Assembly (NCBI RefSeq): GCF_032362555.1
Contig: NC_083535.1
Span: 3,100,001-3,164,000 of the forward strand
Length of the DNA stretch: 64,000 nucleotides
Direction of reading: 5' to 3'
Source of the DNA: Amyelois transitella
Lineage: Eukaryota > Arthropoda > Insecta > Lepidoptera > Pyralidae
The position numbers were made by a program, and so were the translations under genes. Positions 37,500 through 50,700 of the stretch are shown here, one piece after another (the first letter of the stretch is position 1; every line of letters begins with the position of its first letter). The notes below the pieces were generated by a model, which was given only the letters and a program-made list of their open reading frames with translations, was not told the origin of the DNA and ran no database searches.

Positions 37500-37675
37500 C
37501 ATCCCTCCATATTAATAAAGTCCCACTTTTTCTCTGTCTGTATGGATGCGCTAATATCAGAAAGTTGTGGACGGATTTTTTCTATTTAAAATGTTGAAAA
37601 GAGATTTTTCTGAGGAAGGTTTATATTTATAAATGCTCGTACGTAGCCGGAGCGAGTCGCTAGTGTAACTTAAAG
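37500..37675 (-). repeat. Interspersed repeat related to 12385-12545
   Basis: GTATGGATGCGCTAATATCA, GACGGATTTTTTCTATTTAA, CTGAGGAAGGTTTATATTTA and GCCGGAGCGAGTCGCTAGTG match the earlier copy in order. Confidence 0.55.
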
Positions 37676-38374
37676 CAAGGCACAATGAGGAATTTCTAAC
37701 CTTATAAAAGTTGAAAATGTGCAGGAAAACCATTAATATTTAGAAAGTTTTTGCGTTATTATGTCATATTTATTATAATTAAGTAGATACTCTATAGAAT
37801 ATAATGATTTCAAGGATAATGGTCGCCAATATTCGTCGTCATATGACGACGAAGAAGAAGGATTCTCTTAGGTATATCTGTTTAGTGGTTTCAGCTGTGA
37901 GTTAAAACTTAGCACTTTATGTCGGCTTAGGCTTAAATTTTACATGACATAAATATAGGTGATTTCATAAAAATTGTAACCTCTTGCTAAAGGGCAATTT
38001 AAAGAAGGCAAATGATCGCGCAATGGCCGAGGTTATATTTTGGGCAAAACTCGTTTATGTAATTAGCCATTTACGACTCATAAAGAATAAAAAGATTGAA
38101 CTTTTAATGCTAATGTTATATAAATTCAATAAAGCTATGTTTATTGGATTGAATTTAGTCTTTTGTTGTAGTGACGACACCTTTTAAAAAAGGAAAAAGA
38201 GTATCGAATCTATTTTAGGCTACGCTTTCTCATTAGGTCAAAATTTGTGATTAATCCATCCGTAAATATATATAAAAAATAAATACATATACCTACGTAA
38301 TAAAATCATAACTGACCGATGTCTATAGTACCTGAAAGACATTGCCAAAAAAATAGATATAAGACTAACAGAAG

Positions 38375-38595
38375 CCCTGATGTATGTATGTATCTATGTT
38401 TGTTATCGCATGATGCGGAAACTAACTTTGATTTGAATGCCGTTGACTCAATGTGTTAGGCTTGGTACAACTTAAAAACTGGTATAAAAAATATGCCCTT
38501 TCTCTTTCTTCTAAGGGGACAATAAATACATGAGGTCACCTTTTATGTATTGAAATTGTCGGCAAACGAAATCGCGGGCAACAACTAGTATATTT
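38375..38595 (-). repeat. Interspersed repeat with a (TATG)-rich edge
   Basis: GATGTATGTATGTATCTATG at one end and GGCAAACGAAATCGCGGGCA then ACAACTAGTA at the other mark a degenerate non-LTR-type 3' end, read on the minus strand. Ends are approximate. Confidence 0.45.
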
Positions 38596-38758
38596 TTTTT
38601 AACTTATCTAATTAGCAGGTATATTGTAAGTGCCTATTATTTAAAATAAAAGTGGTCTATGAATATTTTTATCTATTGAAGTTTGTGATCATCTAACTAG
38701 TTGTTTTTCCGTAAGAGGACTTATGTAATGTTTCTTTATTTGTTGCAGAGGAATCGAG

Positions 38759-41700
38759 ATGACAAAAGTGGATCTGAACAAATGCGGGAGCGTGGTATCA
38801 ATGAGCCAAGATGGAAGGTAAGTGAGTTTCTAGAATTCATGACATAGGGCTGTCACAGAAAAAAAAACAAATACTACTTATTGAAATCCCAGGTCGGTAG
38901 TAAATTTTTTTTCTTAGGCAAATATTTTTATGTGAAGGTGAAAAACTGTTCGGTTGACTGGTAAATCCTTAGATCGTAATTGGAACTCACTGGTTGTATA
39001 GATTATATTATCATGGAGACAAATTAATAAAATACCTAAATACTGCTACTGAGTACGACGTACAAAGGTATACCCAATGATCACATTTTTAAAATAACAT
39101 TTCGAGAATAAATTACGCTCACTTTTTCAGTGTCAAATTTACTACACGTGAGATATTTGAATTATCACACGCACGTAGGCTGGAGATTTGAAGAATAAAC
39201 ACTGAATTACTCTTATTTATTATTATAAATTACTATTTTAGACATAATTATCTTCAGGTGAACAACCGATCTCCAATATATAAATTCAGAATTGTATTCG
39301 AATTCAGTGTTACAGTATAGAGTATATATTTGTATTTAATTATAATATATTATAACTAATTATTTTTTGTTGTGTACTAAATATATGAATAATGGATACA
39401 GTTAGCGCTAAAGAGTCATTTTTATTCTATAGCAATCATTTTTGAAACTAACTCCATAAACTTTAACCCTTATGTTGTATGTTAGTGCCGTGTGGTTCCC
39501 GGCAGTGCCGTGTGGTTCCCGGCACCAATACAAAAAAGAATAGGACCACTCCATTTCTTTCCCATGGATGTCGTAAAAGGCGACTAAGGGTTAGGCTTAC
39601 ATACTTGTGATTCTTTCTTTAGGCGATGGGCTAGCAACCGGTCACTATTTGGATCTCAATACCATCATTAAGCCGAGCAGCTGAATGTGGCCATTCAGTC
39701 TTTTCGGGACTATTGGCTCTGTCTACCCCATAAGGGATATAGACGTGACTATATGTATGTATGTATGTATGTACTTTAACCCTTATTTAAGTCATGATGT
39801 ACATAGAACGAAGAAAAAACTTCCCTTTTCGTCACCAAAACCAGGCATAATACACAAATATAAACATTCACCACGATCTTAAACTTTTACTTCCTGTTAC
39901 AATTTGCGAGTTTTTTGCGTATACTATGTAGGTAAGTCTATCAAATACAGTCGGCCTTGGCAGTTATCTCTCAACTAATACATGTTTCATAACATAACAA
40001 ATAAAAAGAAAAAAAAATACACTTCAATAAGTATTTGTGTAGTGACGGACGAGCGGACTTTTCCACTGATGTTTTTAGTACAAGTTATAGGTATGTGTGG
40101 AAATTTTATGAATATGTTCACTATTTTTGTAATTTTTTTGATCAATCGTTTTTAAGTCCATCCATTTTACTATTATCTATTAATTAATCCCCTTTCCTAT
40201 ATATGTGAACCGTTCTTTATGTTCTATAGTTTAGATGACTGTTCTAGACCAGGAGCGGAAAGTTTTCAAGGAAATTGGTTCCCAAATATAGCACAGAGAG
40301 GGGGTTGGACAAGTACCTTTGCTTTCATTTTAATTATTTTTTTTCGTTTCATTGGTTACTCTGAAATATATTTCAGGATACATTGTAATGATTACATTGT
40401 GAATAAATGTGTTCGTAATGGTGTATTCTGCCTAACATTTCATCTTACGGAGCATTTGAGACAGAGCGTCCGTATCACATACATAATACCTACATATGAC
40501 CGCGCCTCTTTCCGATTAAGTATTTTGCTTTTACATTCATCAGTCTTTTCGTGCAACCTTAAAGGTACTCTTGATCATCATCATGATTGAGTATTGCCTA
40601 TCGTAAACACGGTTGCATCACCAAATGTCATGATATTGTATCTTCATTCTCCGAGAAACTGTCACATCAGAGCAATTTGTGGAAACTTTTCGAGTTGGCT
40701 CAAGATATACGCAATGCGGATCGTTATCAAACAATGGCGCTGTAACAGGTACCATTCAGCATTCTTCTTTTGTGTAGCGTGTGTAATCAAGTAAGGATAA
40801 TGAAGCAATCTAATTGAAAGTAACCCAAAGATACTCCGGGATGCTACTCAGGGTGGACAAACGCCAGAATCATGAAGATATGTAGTTCCATCAGAATCTC
40901 AGATTACACAATTTCCACCTTTGATTTGCTACAAATCTATACCTACTAGTATATATTTTAATCCTAAATCCACTCTAACTAATATGGAATCTGTCACAAA
41001 AATGATTACAATATGATGGCGGATATATTGCGTACGAATAAAATTATAGTAACTCTTCGTACTTAGGTATACGTAATAACAAGAGTAGCGTCACTCAGCC
41101 GTCTCCAAGATAATGTTTCCCATATTGTGATAATATTCCGGTGAGTATTGCTGTGACGAATATAACTTTATCTGTGGTTCCCGCAACTTTGAAATAGGAA
41201 CATTTTATATATCCGTGGATAAACACTCACTTAGTGGGCAATCATGATCTGTCCTGGGCAAGGTTCCAGACGGGAGTTGCATCTCGTAAATAACTGACTT
41301 TTTACATACATAATATATAAACATGTCTCTATCCCTTACGGGGTATACTAATTAGGTAACTAAAACACCGAGAGGCCGCGTTCAGCTGTATGGCCCAATT
41401 ATGGAAGTGAGATTCTTCGACTTTTTTCCCCGACCATAGAAATTCGAATAACATAGAACAAAACCAAGACAAACAATTGGAGACGAATCACATTTTTCTA
41501 ATTCTATTTGAAATAATATTTCCAATCGTAAATTAAATTTTAATGGACGTAGAATGAACCTTGATGATATGAGAGATAATTCTTATGAAATAGTGTCATC
41601 AGTATAACTAATGACATTGTTTTCTTGTATCTGGTACTCAAACTTATAGGTAAGTGGCCGTAAAGAATTTGGAATCTCAACGATATAGATCAAACATAGA

Positions 41701-44700
41701 TATGTGTATACCAATATTTATTTGATATCTAAAAGGCTATGTCAGTCGAGACAAAAATTTTAAAGATAAATTTTGTTATTATTTACAAAAATATTAGGTA
41801 ATTAATGTTCTTTCCCCAGTAGGTATATATACAAGTTCATTTGATATTTGTCTGCCTTTTCTTCACGTCATTTTAGGATAATTTTATACTCGTATTGTTG
41901 CAATGCTTATGTGCGATCGAATCAATTTCATTCATTCGATGATCTGTTAAAAAAATGTATTTTGTTTCGGCCATCCCTAGCTCGCAGCGGTGAGGTTCGA
42001 GGTCAAGGCTGTGGCGTGTGAACGTTGACTGCACCGGCGCGCGCGCAGGCGTGGGTGCATTGCGAAAATGATATAAAAGGCGCGTGCTTGCGAAACCACG
42101 TGTTTTCCCAAAAAAGTAATAGAAATATAGGGTTGCCCAAGATTCGCATCGGCTTACACCATTCTATAGAATAATGGGCGGGTTCAAGCGCCCCACTATC
42201 GGTATTTGTACTCGGGTGTCCTAACAATTTGGCACGAATTAACGATTAACTCACTCCTGTTTCTTCCGAAGCTGAAACAGGAACCTCGGGCTGTTTCATT
42301 TAGAGGACGAAACCGGGACAACTGTCTGACACAAGAATGATGCCGGTAACCTCTAATTAGCAGAACAAATTTTATCTTTTATCTTTGCGTGTTCCCAAAT
42401 AAACACTTAGCCACTTTTGTATGACAAGCGTGTTTCTGTTTGAGATTCCACACTCACGCTTTGCGGTCTGGGTTCATTTCTGTTTGTCCGGTCTGTAGTG
42501 CCATGCCTTCAGTTTTAAGGAGAAAATATGAACATATATAGATAGGTTTTATAATGAGACCCTCGACGATGCCTCTTTCAGACGACGAGTTTAACATACT
42601 TACGTACAATGAGAGGTTCTTTTTAACCCAGTTCTAAATATACTTTTGATTTCTGATAAAATTTCACCAAAGCAAGATAAGATTTTACTAAATCAACACA
42701 AAAGACCAGATAGAAATCTGCAATTGTAAAAGACCTTTACAAACATAAGGTCATGACATCTCCGCTCTATAATCCGCAAATATAATGTAGTTTATTTGGG
42801 ATGGTGTCTGAAAGCCCAATGGCTTTCAAACCAAATTTTACTATTCTAATGCTAACAATTAGCATTAGAATAGTAAAATTTGGTTTGATCTCTTGACAAT
42901 GGGGTTTAACGTGCATAATTAAGTTCATCGACCAGTCTACTTAAATGGACTACTGAGTTGCCCAATAAAGCTCCCAGAGGCCAGGCAATAGCTATACTTA
43001 TTCGTGATATGTTGCGATATTATTGTTGTTGGGGGATTGCTTTCACTTTCGTCATCGGAAGCCCGGAGTCAGGCGCCAGTTACCTTCGGGGCAGCTGACG
43101 AGACGGGTGGCTCCAGGATTAGCAGACAACATGGTGAGCATATACAATTTAAAGTTTATTAAACTGTAAATTTAGATTTGGGCCTTGGATTTTTTCTACT
43201 GCTGGCCCTAAAGTGAACTGTTAAAGGCATATTGCGATTTTTTTCAAGTTCCTACTCACAATTAATATTTGTTAACGATTTAATTTTAGAAACAGACATG
43301 CTTATGCGAATTTTTTCATATTAAGAAAGCGTGTTATAGAATGACATACTTTGGAAAATATGCAGCTAAAATACTCATATTTGTTCTATTGTATTTTTGT
43401 TTACAAATTAACATCGATAGAAAACATTGTTTGCAGAAGACAATCGTGATCATCCTACTGTTTCATATCGCCGTGATGGTGACGGCTGAAGAGGCGGCCA
43501 CCAAAGACCTGGATTTCGACAACGAAGAGCTTGAAAGGGGACATCGGAAGAGAAAGAAACACGGCCAGGGCGGTGGCTGTGGATACGGGAGAACTTTCGG
43601 CGAAAAGTTCTTCGGGCTAGCTGACTACACATACGTGTCTGCTCCTGTCATGAACTATTTCTTCGGGTGTGGCGTCGCAGCGTTACCGGTGGCAGCGCCT
43701 GTGGCACCGATAGCACCCATTGCGCCAATACAACCGTTACCAGTCTACCCCATCTCCATCAGTCAGACCCAGAGCCAAACCGGAGGACATCATCATCATC
43801 ATGGGCACGGAAACGGCGGGTTCGGAGGTGGATTTGGTAACTACGGTTACAACCCCGGATTTAACCAGGGTTTCAACCAACGCCCTGGTTTCCAGGGTTA
43901 CCCGCAAGGCTACCCTCCAAATCGGCCGTTCCAAGGCGCCGTGTCCGCTGCAGCATCAGGCTTTGGCACGGCCCTAGCAGACTACATCTCCAGACCAAAA
44001 ACCCAAAGACAGATAACCAGACAAGTGAATCAATTTTTGAAGCCGTTGTATAAATTGTTTTGATAGTGACTGTGTGCTTGGTTGTGTCCATGTTAAAGTC
44101 GTTACTAGTTTTTAAAAGTGATTTAACAGTATTAACTTGCGCACGCACAATATAGCGTTACCAAAAAGTTATTATTAAGAATCTTCTCTTCTCTACACAC
44201 TTCCTGGGTATTTACCAATATGAAAAACTACAAAATACCTTGATCATGTGAAGTCCAAAGCAGAGCACCTACGTATGTGCCTATAGATATGTAGTTTTGT
44301 GTTAGTCTTTTGTGGATACTCCCAGCTAATATTATAAATGCGAAAGTAAGTTTGTTTGCTTTTTTTGTTACCTATCGATTGAACCAAACTTCTTGAAATT
44401 GAGTATATATAATTAAGAGACTAGAGAAGATCATAGGGTACTTTTCATCACGGTAAAAGCTTAAGGTCCCGTGGTATATGAGAAAAACCTATATATTTTT
44501 GAAGGTGGCTCTTAATCCGCGCGGGCAAAGCAACGGGTAAAAGCTAGTGAATAATATTCTATTCTATACAATATATATGTCGAGCAGTGAATTCACTAAG
44601 GCCCTACAAACCATGTGTTTTTCCATGATGTCTGATTTGATACTTAAATATACCTAAATGCATTTGTTAGAAATTTAATAAAATGTGTTTAAAACAATGG

Positions 44701-47700
44701 TTATTACAGTTTTTTTTGCGAATGATGTAGTAGAAACTACCTTATAAAATAGGTGGACAGTGAAATCTTGGAATTTATTTATTTATCATTGTTACACATA
44801 ACAGTATACAACTAAGTACATATAATAATATAAAAAAGAAATAGTATAATAGTGTTTTCGCCTCTTCAGAATATATGATATATATATATATATGATCACA
44901 AATAATATTTTTCGAAAAAAATAAAAGTCTACTTTGCAACGGGTAAGCGCACATCTGAGTAAACAGAATTTCGCTTCAATACATATTTTGTAATTTATTG
45001 TTTTTATCAAAAAGCTGAACAAAAAAATCTTATTTATTACTGCGATCGGTAAACAGATTTATTGCCATATCGATAAAGACACAGAAAGGCTAATGTGGGC
45101 GTGAAATGTGACGAAATATTATATTACGTCGATACTATGAATATTTACCGAACATGCTTTTTTGTATTTGACACAAATTTTATTTTTATTATCATGTTAT
45201 ATTTATGGTCTTGTCAAAATAATCCATGATTTAGACAGAGACTTCTGTTGTCGGCAAGTTTAGTGGACATACTTATATAAAATCACTGATTCTCTTTCCC
45301 GGAGGGGTAGACAGAGCCTCCTTTTTTGTGGACTTGTAGGTTTGTTACGCAGGCAGAGACGCGGGCGTATTCTAGTATTTCATAGATGCTTTTATTTGCA
45401 AAATCAATTGAAAACATATACACAGAAATTTGATTCAAAATCAGTTGAAAAAATAAGTCGACAATCATATTATTATTTCAATTTCTATGTTAACAATACA
45501 AATTTATCGACGTTAACAGATAAGTAATGCATATAACATAAAATGAAGAATGAATTAAAGAATATAGGTAATTAATGACACACAATAAATATGTATTTTA
45601 TGACAATAATACAATGGATTTTGTTCTTGCAATCGTAATACCAAATACAAACAAGCGTGAATGTATTTCATTTTTCAACAGACAAACGGACTGAGTTCGG
45701 ATTAGGTAACTGGTAAAACAACAGAGAATAACAAATGAACAAGCCTTTTTCATCCTACAGGCATTAGTTAATTGTAGTCTTGCTTGAAGTGATCCCAGAG
45801 TCCAGTAAGTACCAGGCCTTTAGAGAAGTAAGGTAATTACGCGGAGCCTTTTGACCGTCATGGACAGGAAAAAAACCCGAACCAGCTAAAATCATAGACA
45901 TATAAATTGCCTGAAACAAAATGGTTCCCTAAAAATTCTTACAAAAGCATCAAGCTAATGAGCAAAAGCTAGTTGCAAATAACAAAACAAAATGTGATGC
46001 AAACGTGTTACTAGAATAGACCGCCTCATTGAATACATGACCTATCAAATGGGATGCGCTATTCTCGTCGCAGACTGACAGCACCATCGCTGTGGCTAAC
46101 TTTGGACTGAGATCTAGGACCACTTGCATTTTGGCTTGGTTACCCAAAGCGAATAAAACATTATAAACAGTTAACGCAAGAGCCTAAATAATAAAAAAAT
46201 AATTGCTTTTAAATTGATACAATGATAGTTACACAAAATCACGCCCCTTACCTTTCCACGTGCACATGATGTCTGCATAAATCTTTCGCTTTAGCCACAT
46301 TTATCACATTCTTTTTGTTGTTTTTGAAACATGTTGCCAATAATTCCCTGATTTTATCAAACTACGTCTATCTAGGCACTCGCGAATAATATATTATACA
46401 GGATGGCTTTGTAAACAGTAGAAAGACTTTTAGTAAGTATAACTCAATATTATTCTAAATACATGTATATAGAATGTTTATAGGTACTTACTGAAAGTTT
46501 TGCTCTCTACGATCCACGACGATCCCTTACGATCAACTTCCAAAAGATTATCGTTGCAGGGATTACTTATGATAAAAAAGTGGCATAAGTTGATCACTCA
46601 ATTATTTAATATTTGCTTTCGTATTTTTTTAAGATCAGATTTATTTGTATTAAATTTGGCTGGTAGTTAATTAATCAAGTAGGTACACAAACACAAGTTT
46701 ATAGGTGCTACTTGACTATATTGTGCGGTCTGTAGCTAAATTGAGGAAAAAGTCAAAACTTGACAAACATGCGTAAAAAATCCACTTGATCTTTATCTTG
46801 GTTGGCGAGTCCGACACATAGACGTAACTTTATTGTATAAAATCAAATTTCTGAATGTATTTATTACTACAGAGTGCTTTCCGATAAATGACAGTAGGAG
46901 TTACTTTGTCACCAGCTTATGTATAATACAAGCATGTCTCCATCTCTTACGGCTTAATATTTTTTTAAGTAATAAATTAAAAATATATATAAGAAAGATG
47001 TGCGGATTCTTGTCCGGTTTTATATATTAACGGCACCTTTTCCGAGAAGAGTTAACACGCTCTTGACTCGTGCTACTGCTTATTTGATAAATATAATCTT
47101 GTTAATAAAACTCAAGTGCAACTTAAATTCCGTACCTATAAGGGAGTGAGCGGATCGGTGCGTTACTCGTATTAGGAAAATAAATATTATTTTATTACAT
47201 TAAATAGGATATAAGTAACTCGAAAAAACTTATAAATCGAATCTAAAAACACTTAACTGCAACATTTTTTATTAAATTTTGAAATGTTATCAAGGAGAGA
47301 TATTTTCCCTTATCGCGTCAAAACTGTGCCCTGGTGCCTATCTGTACGTATGTTCATTCATAAAATTAAATTCCTGTGATATAAAAATATAAAATATAGT
47401 ATCGTTGAGTTAGTATCTCGTAACACAAGGTTCGAACTTACTTCGAGGCTAACTCAATCTGTGTAATTTGTCCCGTATATATTTATTTATTTATATTATA
47501 TTTTCTCGTAGGTGTTGTAGCTCCGACAAATCTAGCTAGAGTATCATACATATCACGTCATTATCTTTGAAGTGCAAGATAGAGAAAAGAGTCTCCTTAT
47601 TTTTAATTAATTTAGTTATTTGTTCAGGAAGGTTTTTTTTGTAGGATAGTATTTATAAATAAAATTCGAAATGTTACATATAAAAACTGTAATTCTATAA

Positions 47701-50700
47701 TATATACCAATAACAGATATACGTGTTCGCCATTAATATCAAATAAAGCTGAACAATTTTTTTTATAATATATTATAAAGTTGTGTTGTGATAATTAATC
47801 CATGACTTTTATCAAACATGTCCAAATCCCCCGTAGGATTTTTATAATTAAATATAGATGGAATGCTTATCCAAATACTAATCACAAACGACAAATACCA
47901 TGCCCACATATAGTAGGTATATTTTTCCATGAATACGGTTATTTACTACCTGTTGATCTGAGTACATTTATTTGCTCAAATTATTACCAGTCAAATGTCA
48001 ATATAATGAGGGTAAATAACGGTCATTTTAAAACGTAAACACACTAGTTTGTTGTAATACATGGATACTATAATTGCCCTTGAGGTAATGAACACTAGTT
48101 ATTTTGTATGAAATAGTTATTTATGACATACAATTACTAATAAAGCTCCTTACTTACCTATAAAACGGAATATTATACATACATTCCCGTCAAGTTCAGA
48201 TGATACTTTACACCACCTACAAGCTAGGAGTGAAAATGGTGAGTAAAATATTGTGATGAAAATGAGAAATGGGCGAGTTATGTTATGTGGGTATTTTCTT
48301 TAAAAAAAATCAGTTGTTATTCAGACACAGTGTTCTAATAGACTACTGCCATGGATACTATACTACCTCCAGCAGGATCATTCTCCTGGTGTTCTCCAGG
48401 TCCACCCTCACCTCTCTGGAAGCCCACATTTGATAACGATTCTGAATTGGGTAAGTCAGAGTTTTACTCGAAGAGACTCCCGTCAGATCTCCGTAATCGT
48501 TTCATAATCTAACCTATGTTGGATGATGGTTACACATCGAGTTGCCTGAATGTTTTCCCTCACAGTGCAATCAAACTAATGTATATAATTCAGAATTGAG
48601 TCATTGGTAGATGGATTAAATAGGATTTGAATGTGGCACATATCACACTATTTATTCAGTTTCACCTTCGACGATCTGTTTGATTTTAGGTATAGGTTAA
48701 TAATAAACAAATTAATAATTGTTTCAGCAATGGATTGGATGGCTACGGGATGTTCCAGTCTAGAGAACAAATCCTGCCGATGGAGAAGACAGGACGCAGC
48801 CTTGAGAACGGTAAAGAAGTTCCCATGGCATCAGAATACCAAGTCACACATCCTACCTCGTAAGTGTAAGATTGCTTACCACGGTTATCGACAGGTTTTA
48901 TTTTAATTTTTTCAAATTGTGTATACAGTATACGATATTAGTGAAGATAAAATTAATCCACCCTAATTTCGGCTGGTGGTAACAGGGTCATGTTTCTCTG
49001 CAGATAACTACATATATAATATTTGTTAAAAAATCTTTCTGTACACTTGCGATAATGGTCTTTTTCTGCTCAAATTTTTCTGAGATCTTGGCTACTTTAA
49101 TAATTTTATGTAATACCTAGTTAGTACCAGTATTTCATTTAATATTAAGTTGTCTACTTAGTACTGAACCCATCTTAAAAAAAAAAGAAGTAAATTTGAA
49201 ATGGGTTTCGGCGCGGAGTTCATGCTCTAAAAAAAAGTGGCGGAGGGCGCAATTGGTACACGCAACGATGAAAAGATAAAATTTTGTTTCAGATACATGG
49301 ACACGCTTCTCCACCTCTTTCGAGGGAACATAGGCAGCGGTCTCCTGGCCATGGGGGATGCCTTCAAAAATGGCGGCCTGGTGTTTGCCACAATCATGAC
49401 TGCCGTCCTCGGCGTCATATGTGTACACGCACAGCACCTCTTGGTAAATTCGGCTTTCCTACTTTTACCAACATATAATCAAATATTTGCATGAAAAGAG
49501 TAATGAGTGTGGAGGAAGTGGAAGAGCTCTGTAAGGATCGTAGCAAGTGGAAATCCATAGTCTCTGCCTACCCCAATGGGAAACAGGTGTGATGGTACCT
49601 ATGTGTGTATGTATGTGTACCAACATACCTGTAAATCGTCTTTTATTATTCTGAATTCTATGACTACTTATTGCTAGAGAGAACCCTCTTTAGTAATTCC
49701 TGTATGTTTTACTGATTTATCTTAAAAGCGAAAATATACTGCGTTTACTTAAATAACTGGTAGTTATGTGCAAAGGCAACCAACATTTTTTCAGCGTACG
49801 AGTACATAGGGCGCCAAGTACATGCTATTTTGATATCTATCAGCCCTAAAAAATAGTATATTTCTCTTCAAATTCAAAGACCTAATAATATAAATTCTTA
49901 GCCTAACTAATTAACTTCAGTTGGACTGCTCAGAAGAGATGCACCGGCAGTCGAAACGGGACAAGCCTCCTAACTTTCCTGACACCGTGTACTTAGTCTT
50001 CGCCCACGGCCCTCCCCGGCTGCGAAGGCTTGCTCCCACTATGAGGGTTCTGGTCAACATGTTTCTTTGCATCACGCAGCTCGGCTTTTGCTGCGTTTAC
50101 ATCGTCTTTATCGCAAATAACGTCAAAATGGTAAGGCTGAGCAACTTTTCATTTACTCTTGGTCTAAAGAATTCACATTTTCCAAGAGTTATATAGCAGA
50201 ACATTAAAGAATTTAAAATTTTTCAAAGCATATACTACTTCTAACAAAAACGTATATTCATACATTTAATCCAATCCAAATTATGTCCAATGCGAAGAAG
50301 AAGAAGATGGAGCTAACAGTCTTAAAAAGATTGAAAGGCCACGTTTAGCTCCGCAGCTGTTAACAAATTCAGATTAATTCACTCTTCGACATACCTACAT
50401 TGACAAGAGTTCTTTTCTCTAATATTCCCCGATCTAATGTTCATTTTAATTCCAGATTTGCGATCACTATGGTTTCAAGCTAGACCTTTCAATACACATG
50501 ATACTAGTCCTGATCCCAGTGCTTCTCTCGTGTATGGTGCGGAACCTCAAGTACCTGACCCCTTTCTCGACGATTGCCAACGTACTCATGGCTTTAGGAG
50601 TCAGTACAGTCATCTACGAAGCTTCCCAGGACCTACCTGCAGTGGACACTAGGGTTTATATGGCGTCGTGGCAACAAATACCGTTGTATTTCGGCACGGC

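Larger units (their letters stand above)
22434..38748 (+). other. Presumed 16.3-kb first intron of the SLC36 gene, repeat-rich
   Basis: No coding exon is recognised in this stretch. It holds the repeats listed separately; the remainder is AT-rich and unremarkable. If the exon ending at 22433 belongs to another transcript, this is intergenic DNA. Confidence 0.4.

Noticed and set aside
40219..40590. Plus-strand open frame of 123 codons
   Set aside because: It has no recognisable domain, runs into an L1-like fragment at its 3' end, and has the composition expected of AT-rich chance frames.
43341..43436. Upstream Met for the nested secreted gene
   Set aside because: It lies in the intron before a clean acceptor; using it would bury the signal peptide inside the protein. 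The ATG at 43131 joins in frame and places the signal peptide at the start.
48351..48450. ATG-initiated exon as an alternative N-terminus of the transporter
   Set aside because: It ends in phase 1, whereas exon 48728-48859 needs phase 2. The joined frame departs from the transporter sequence.
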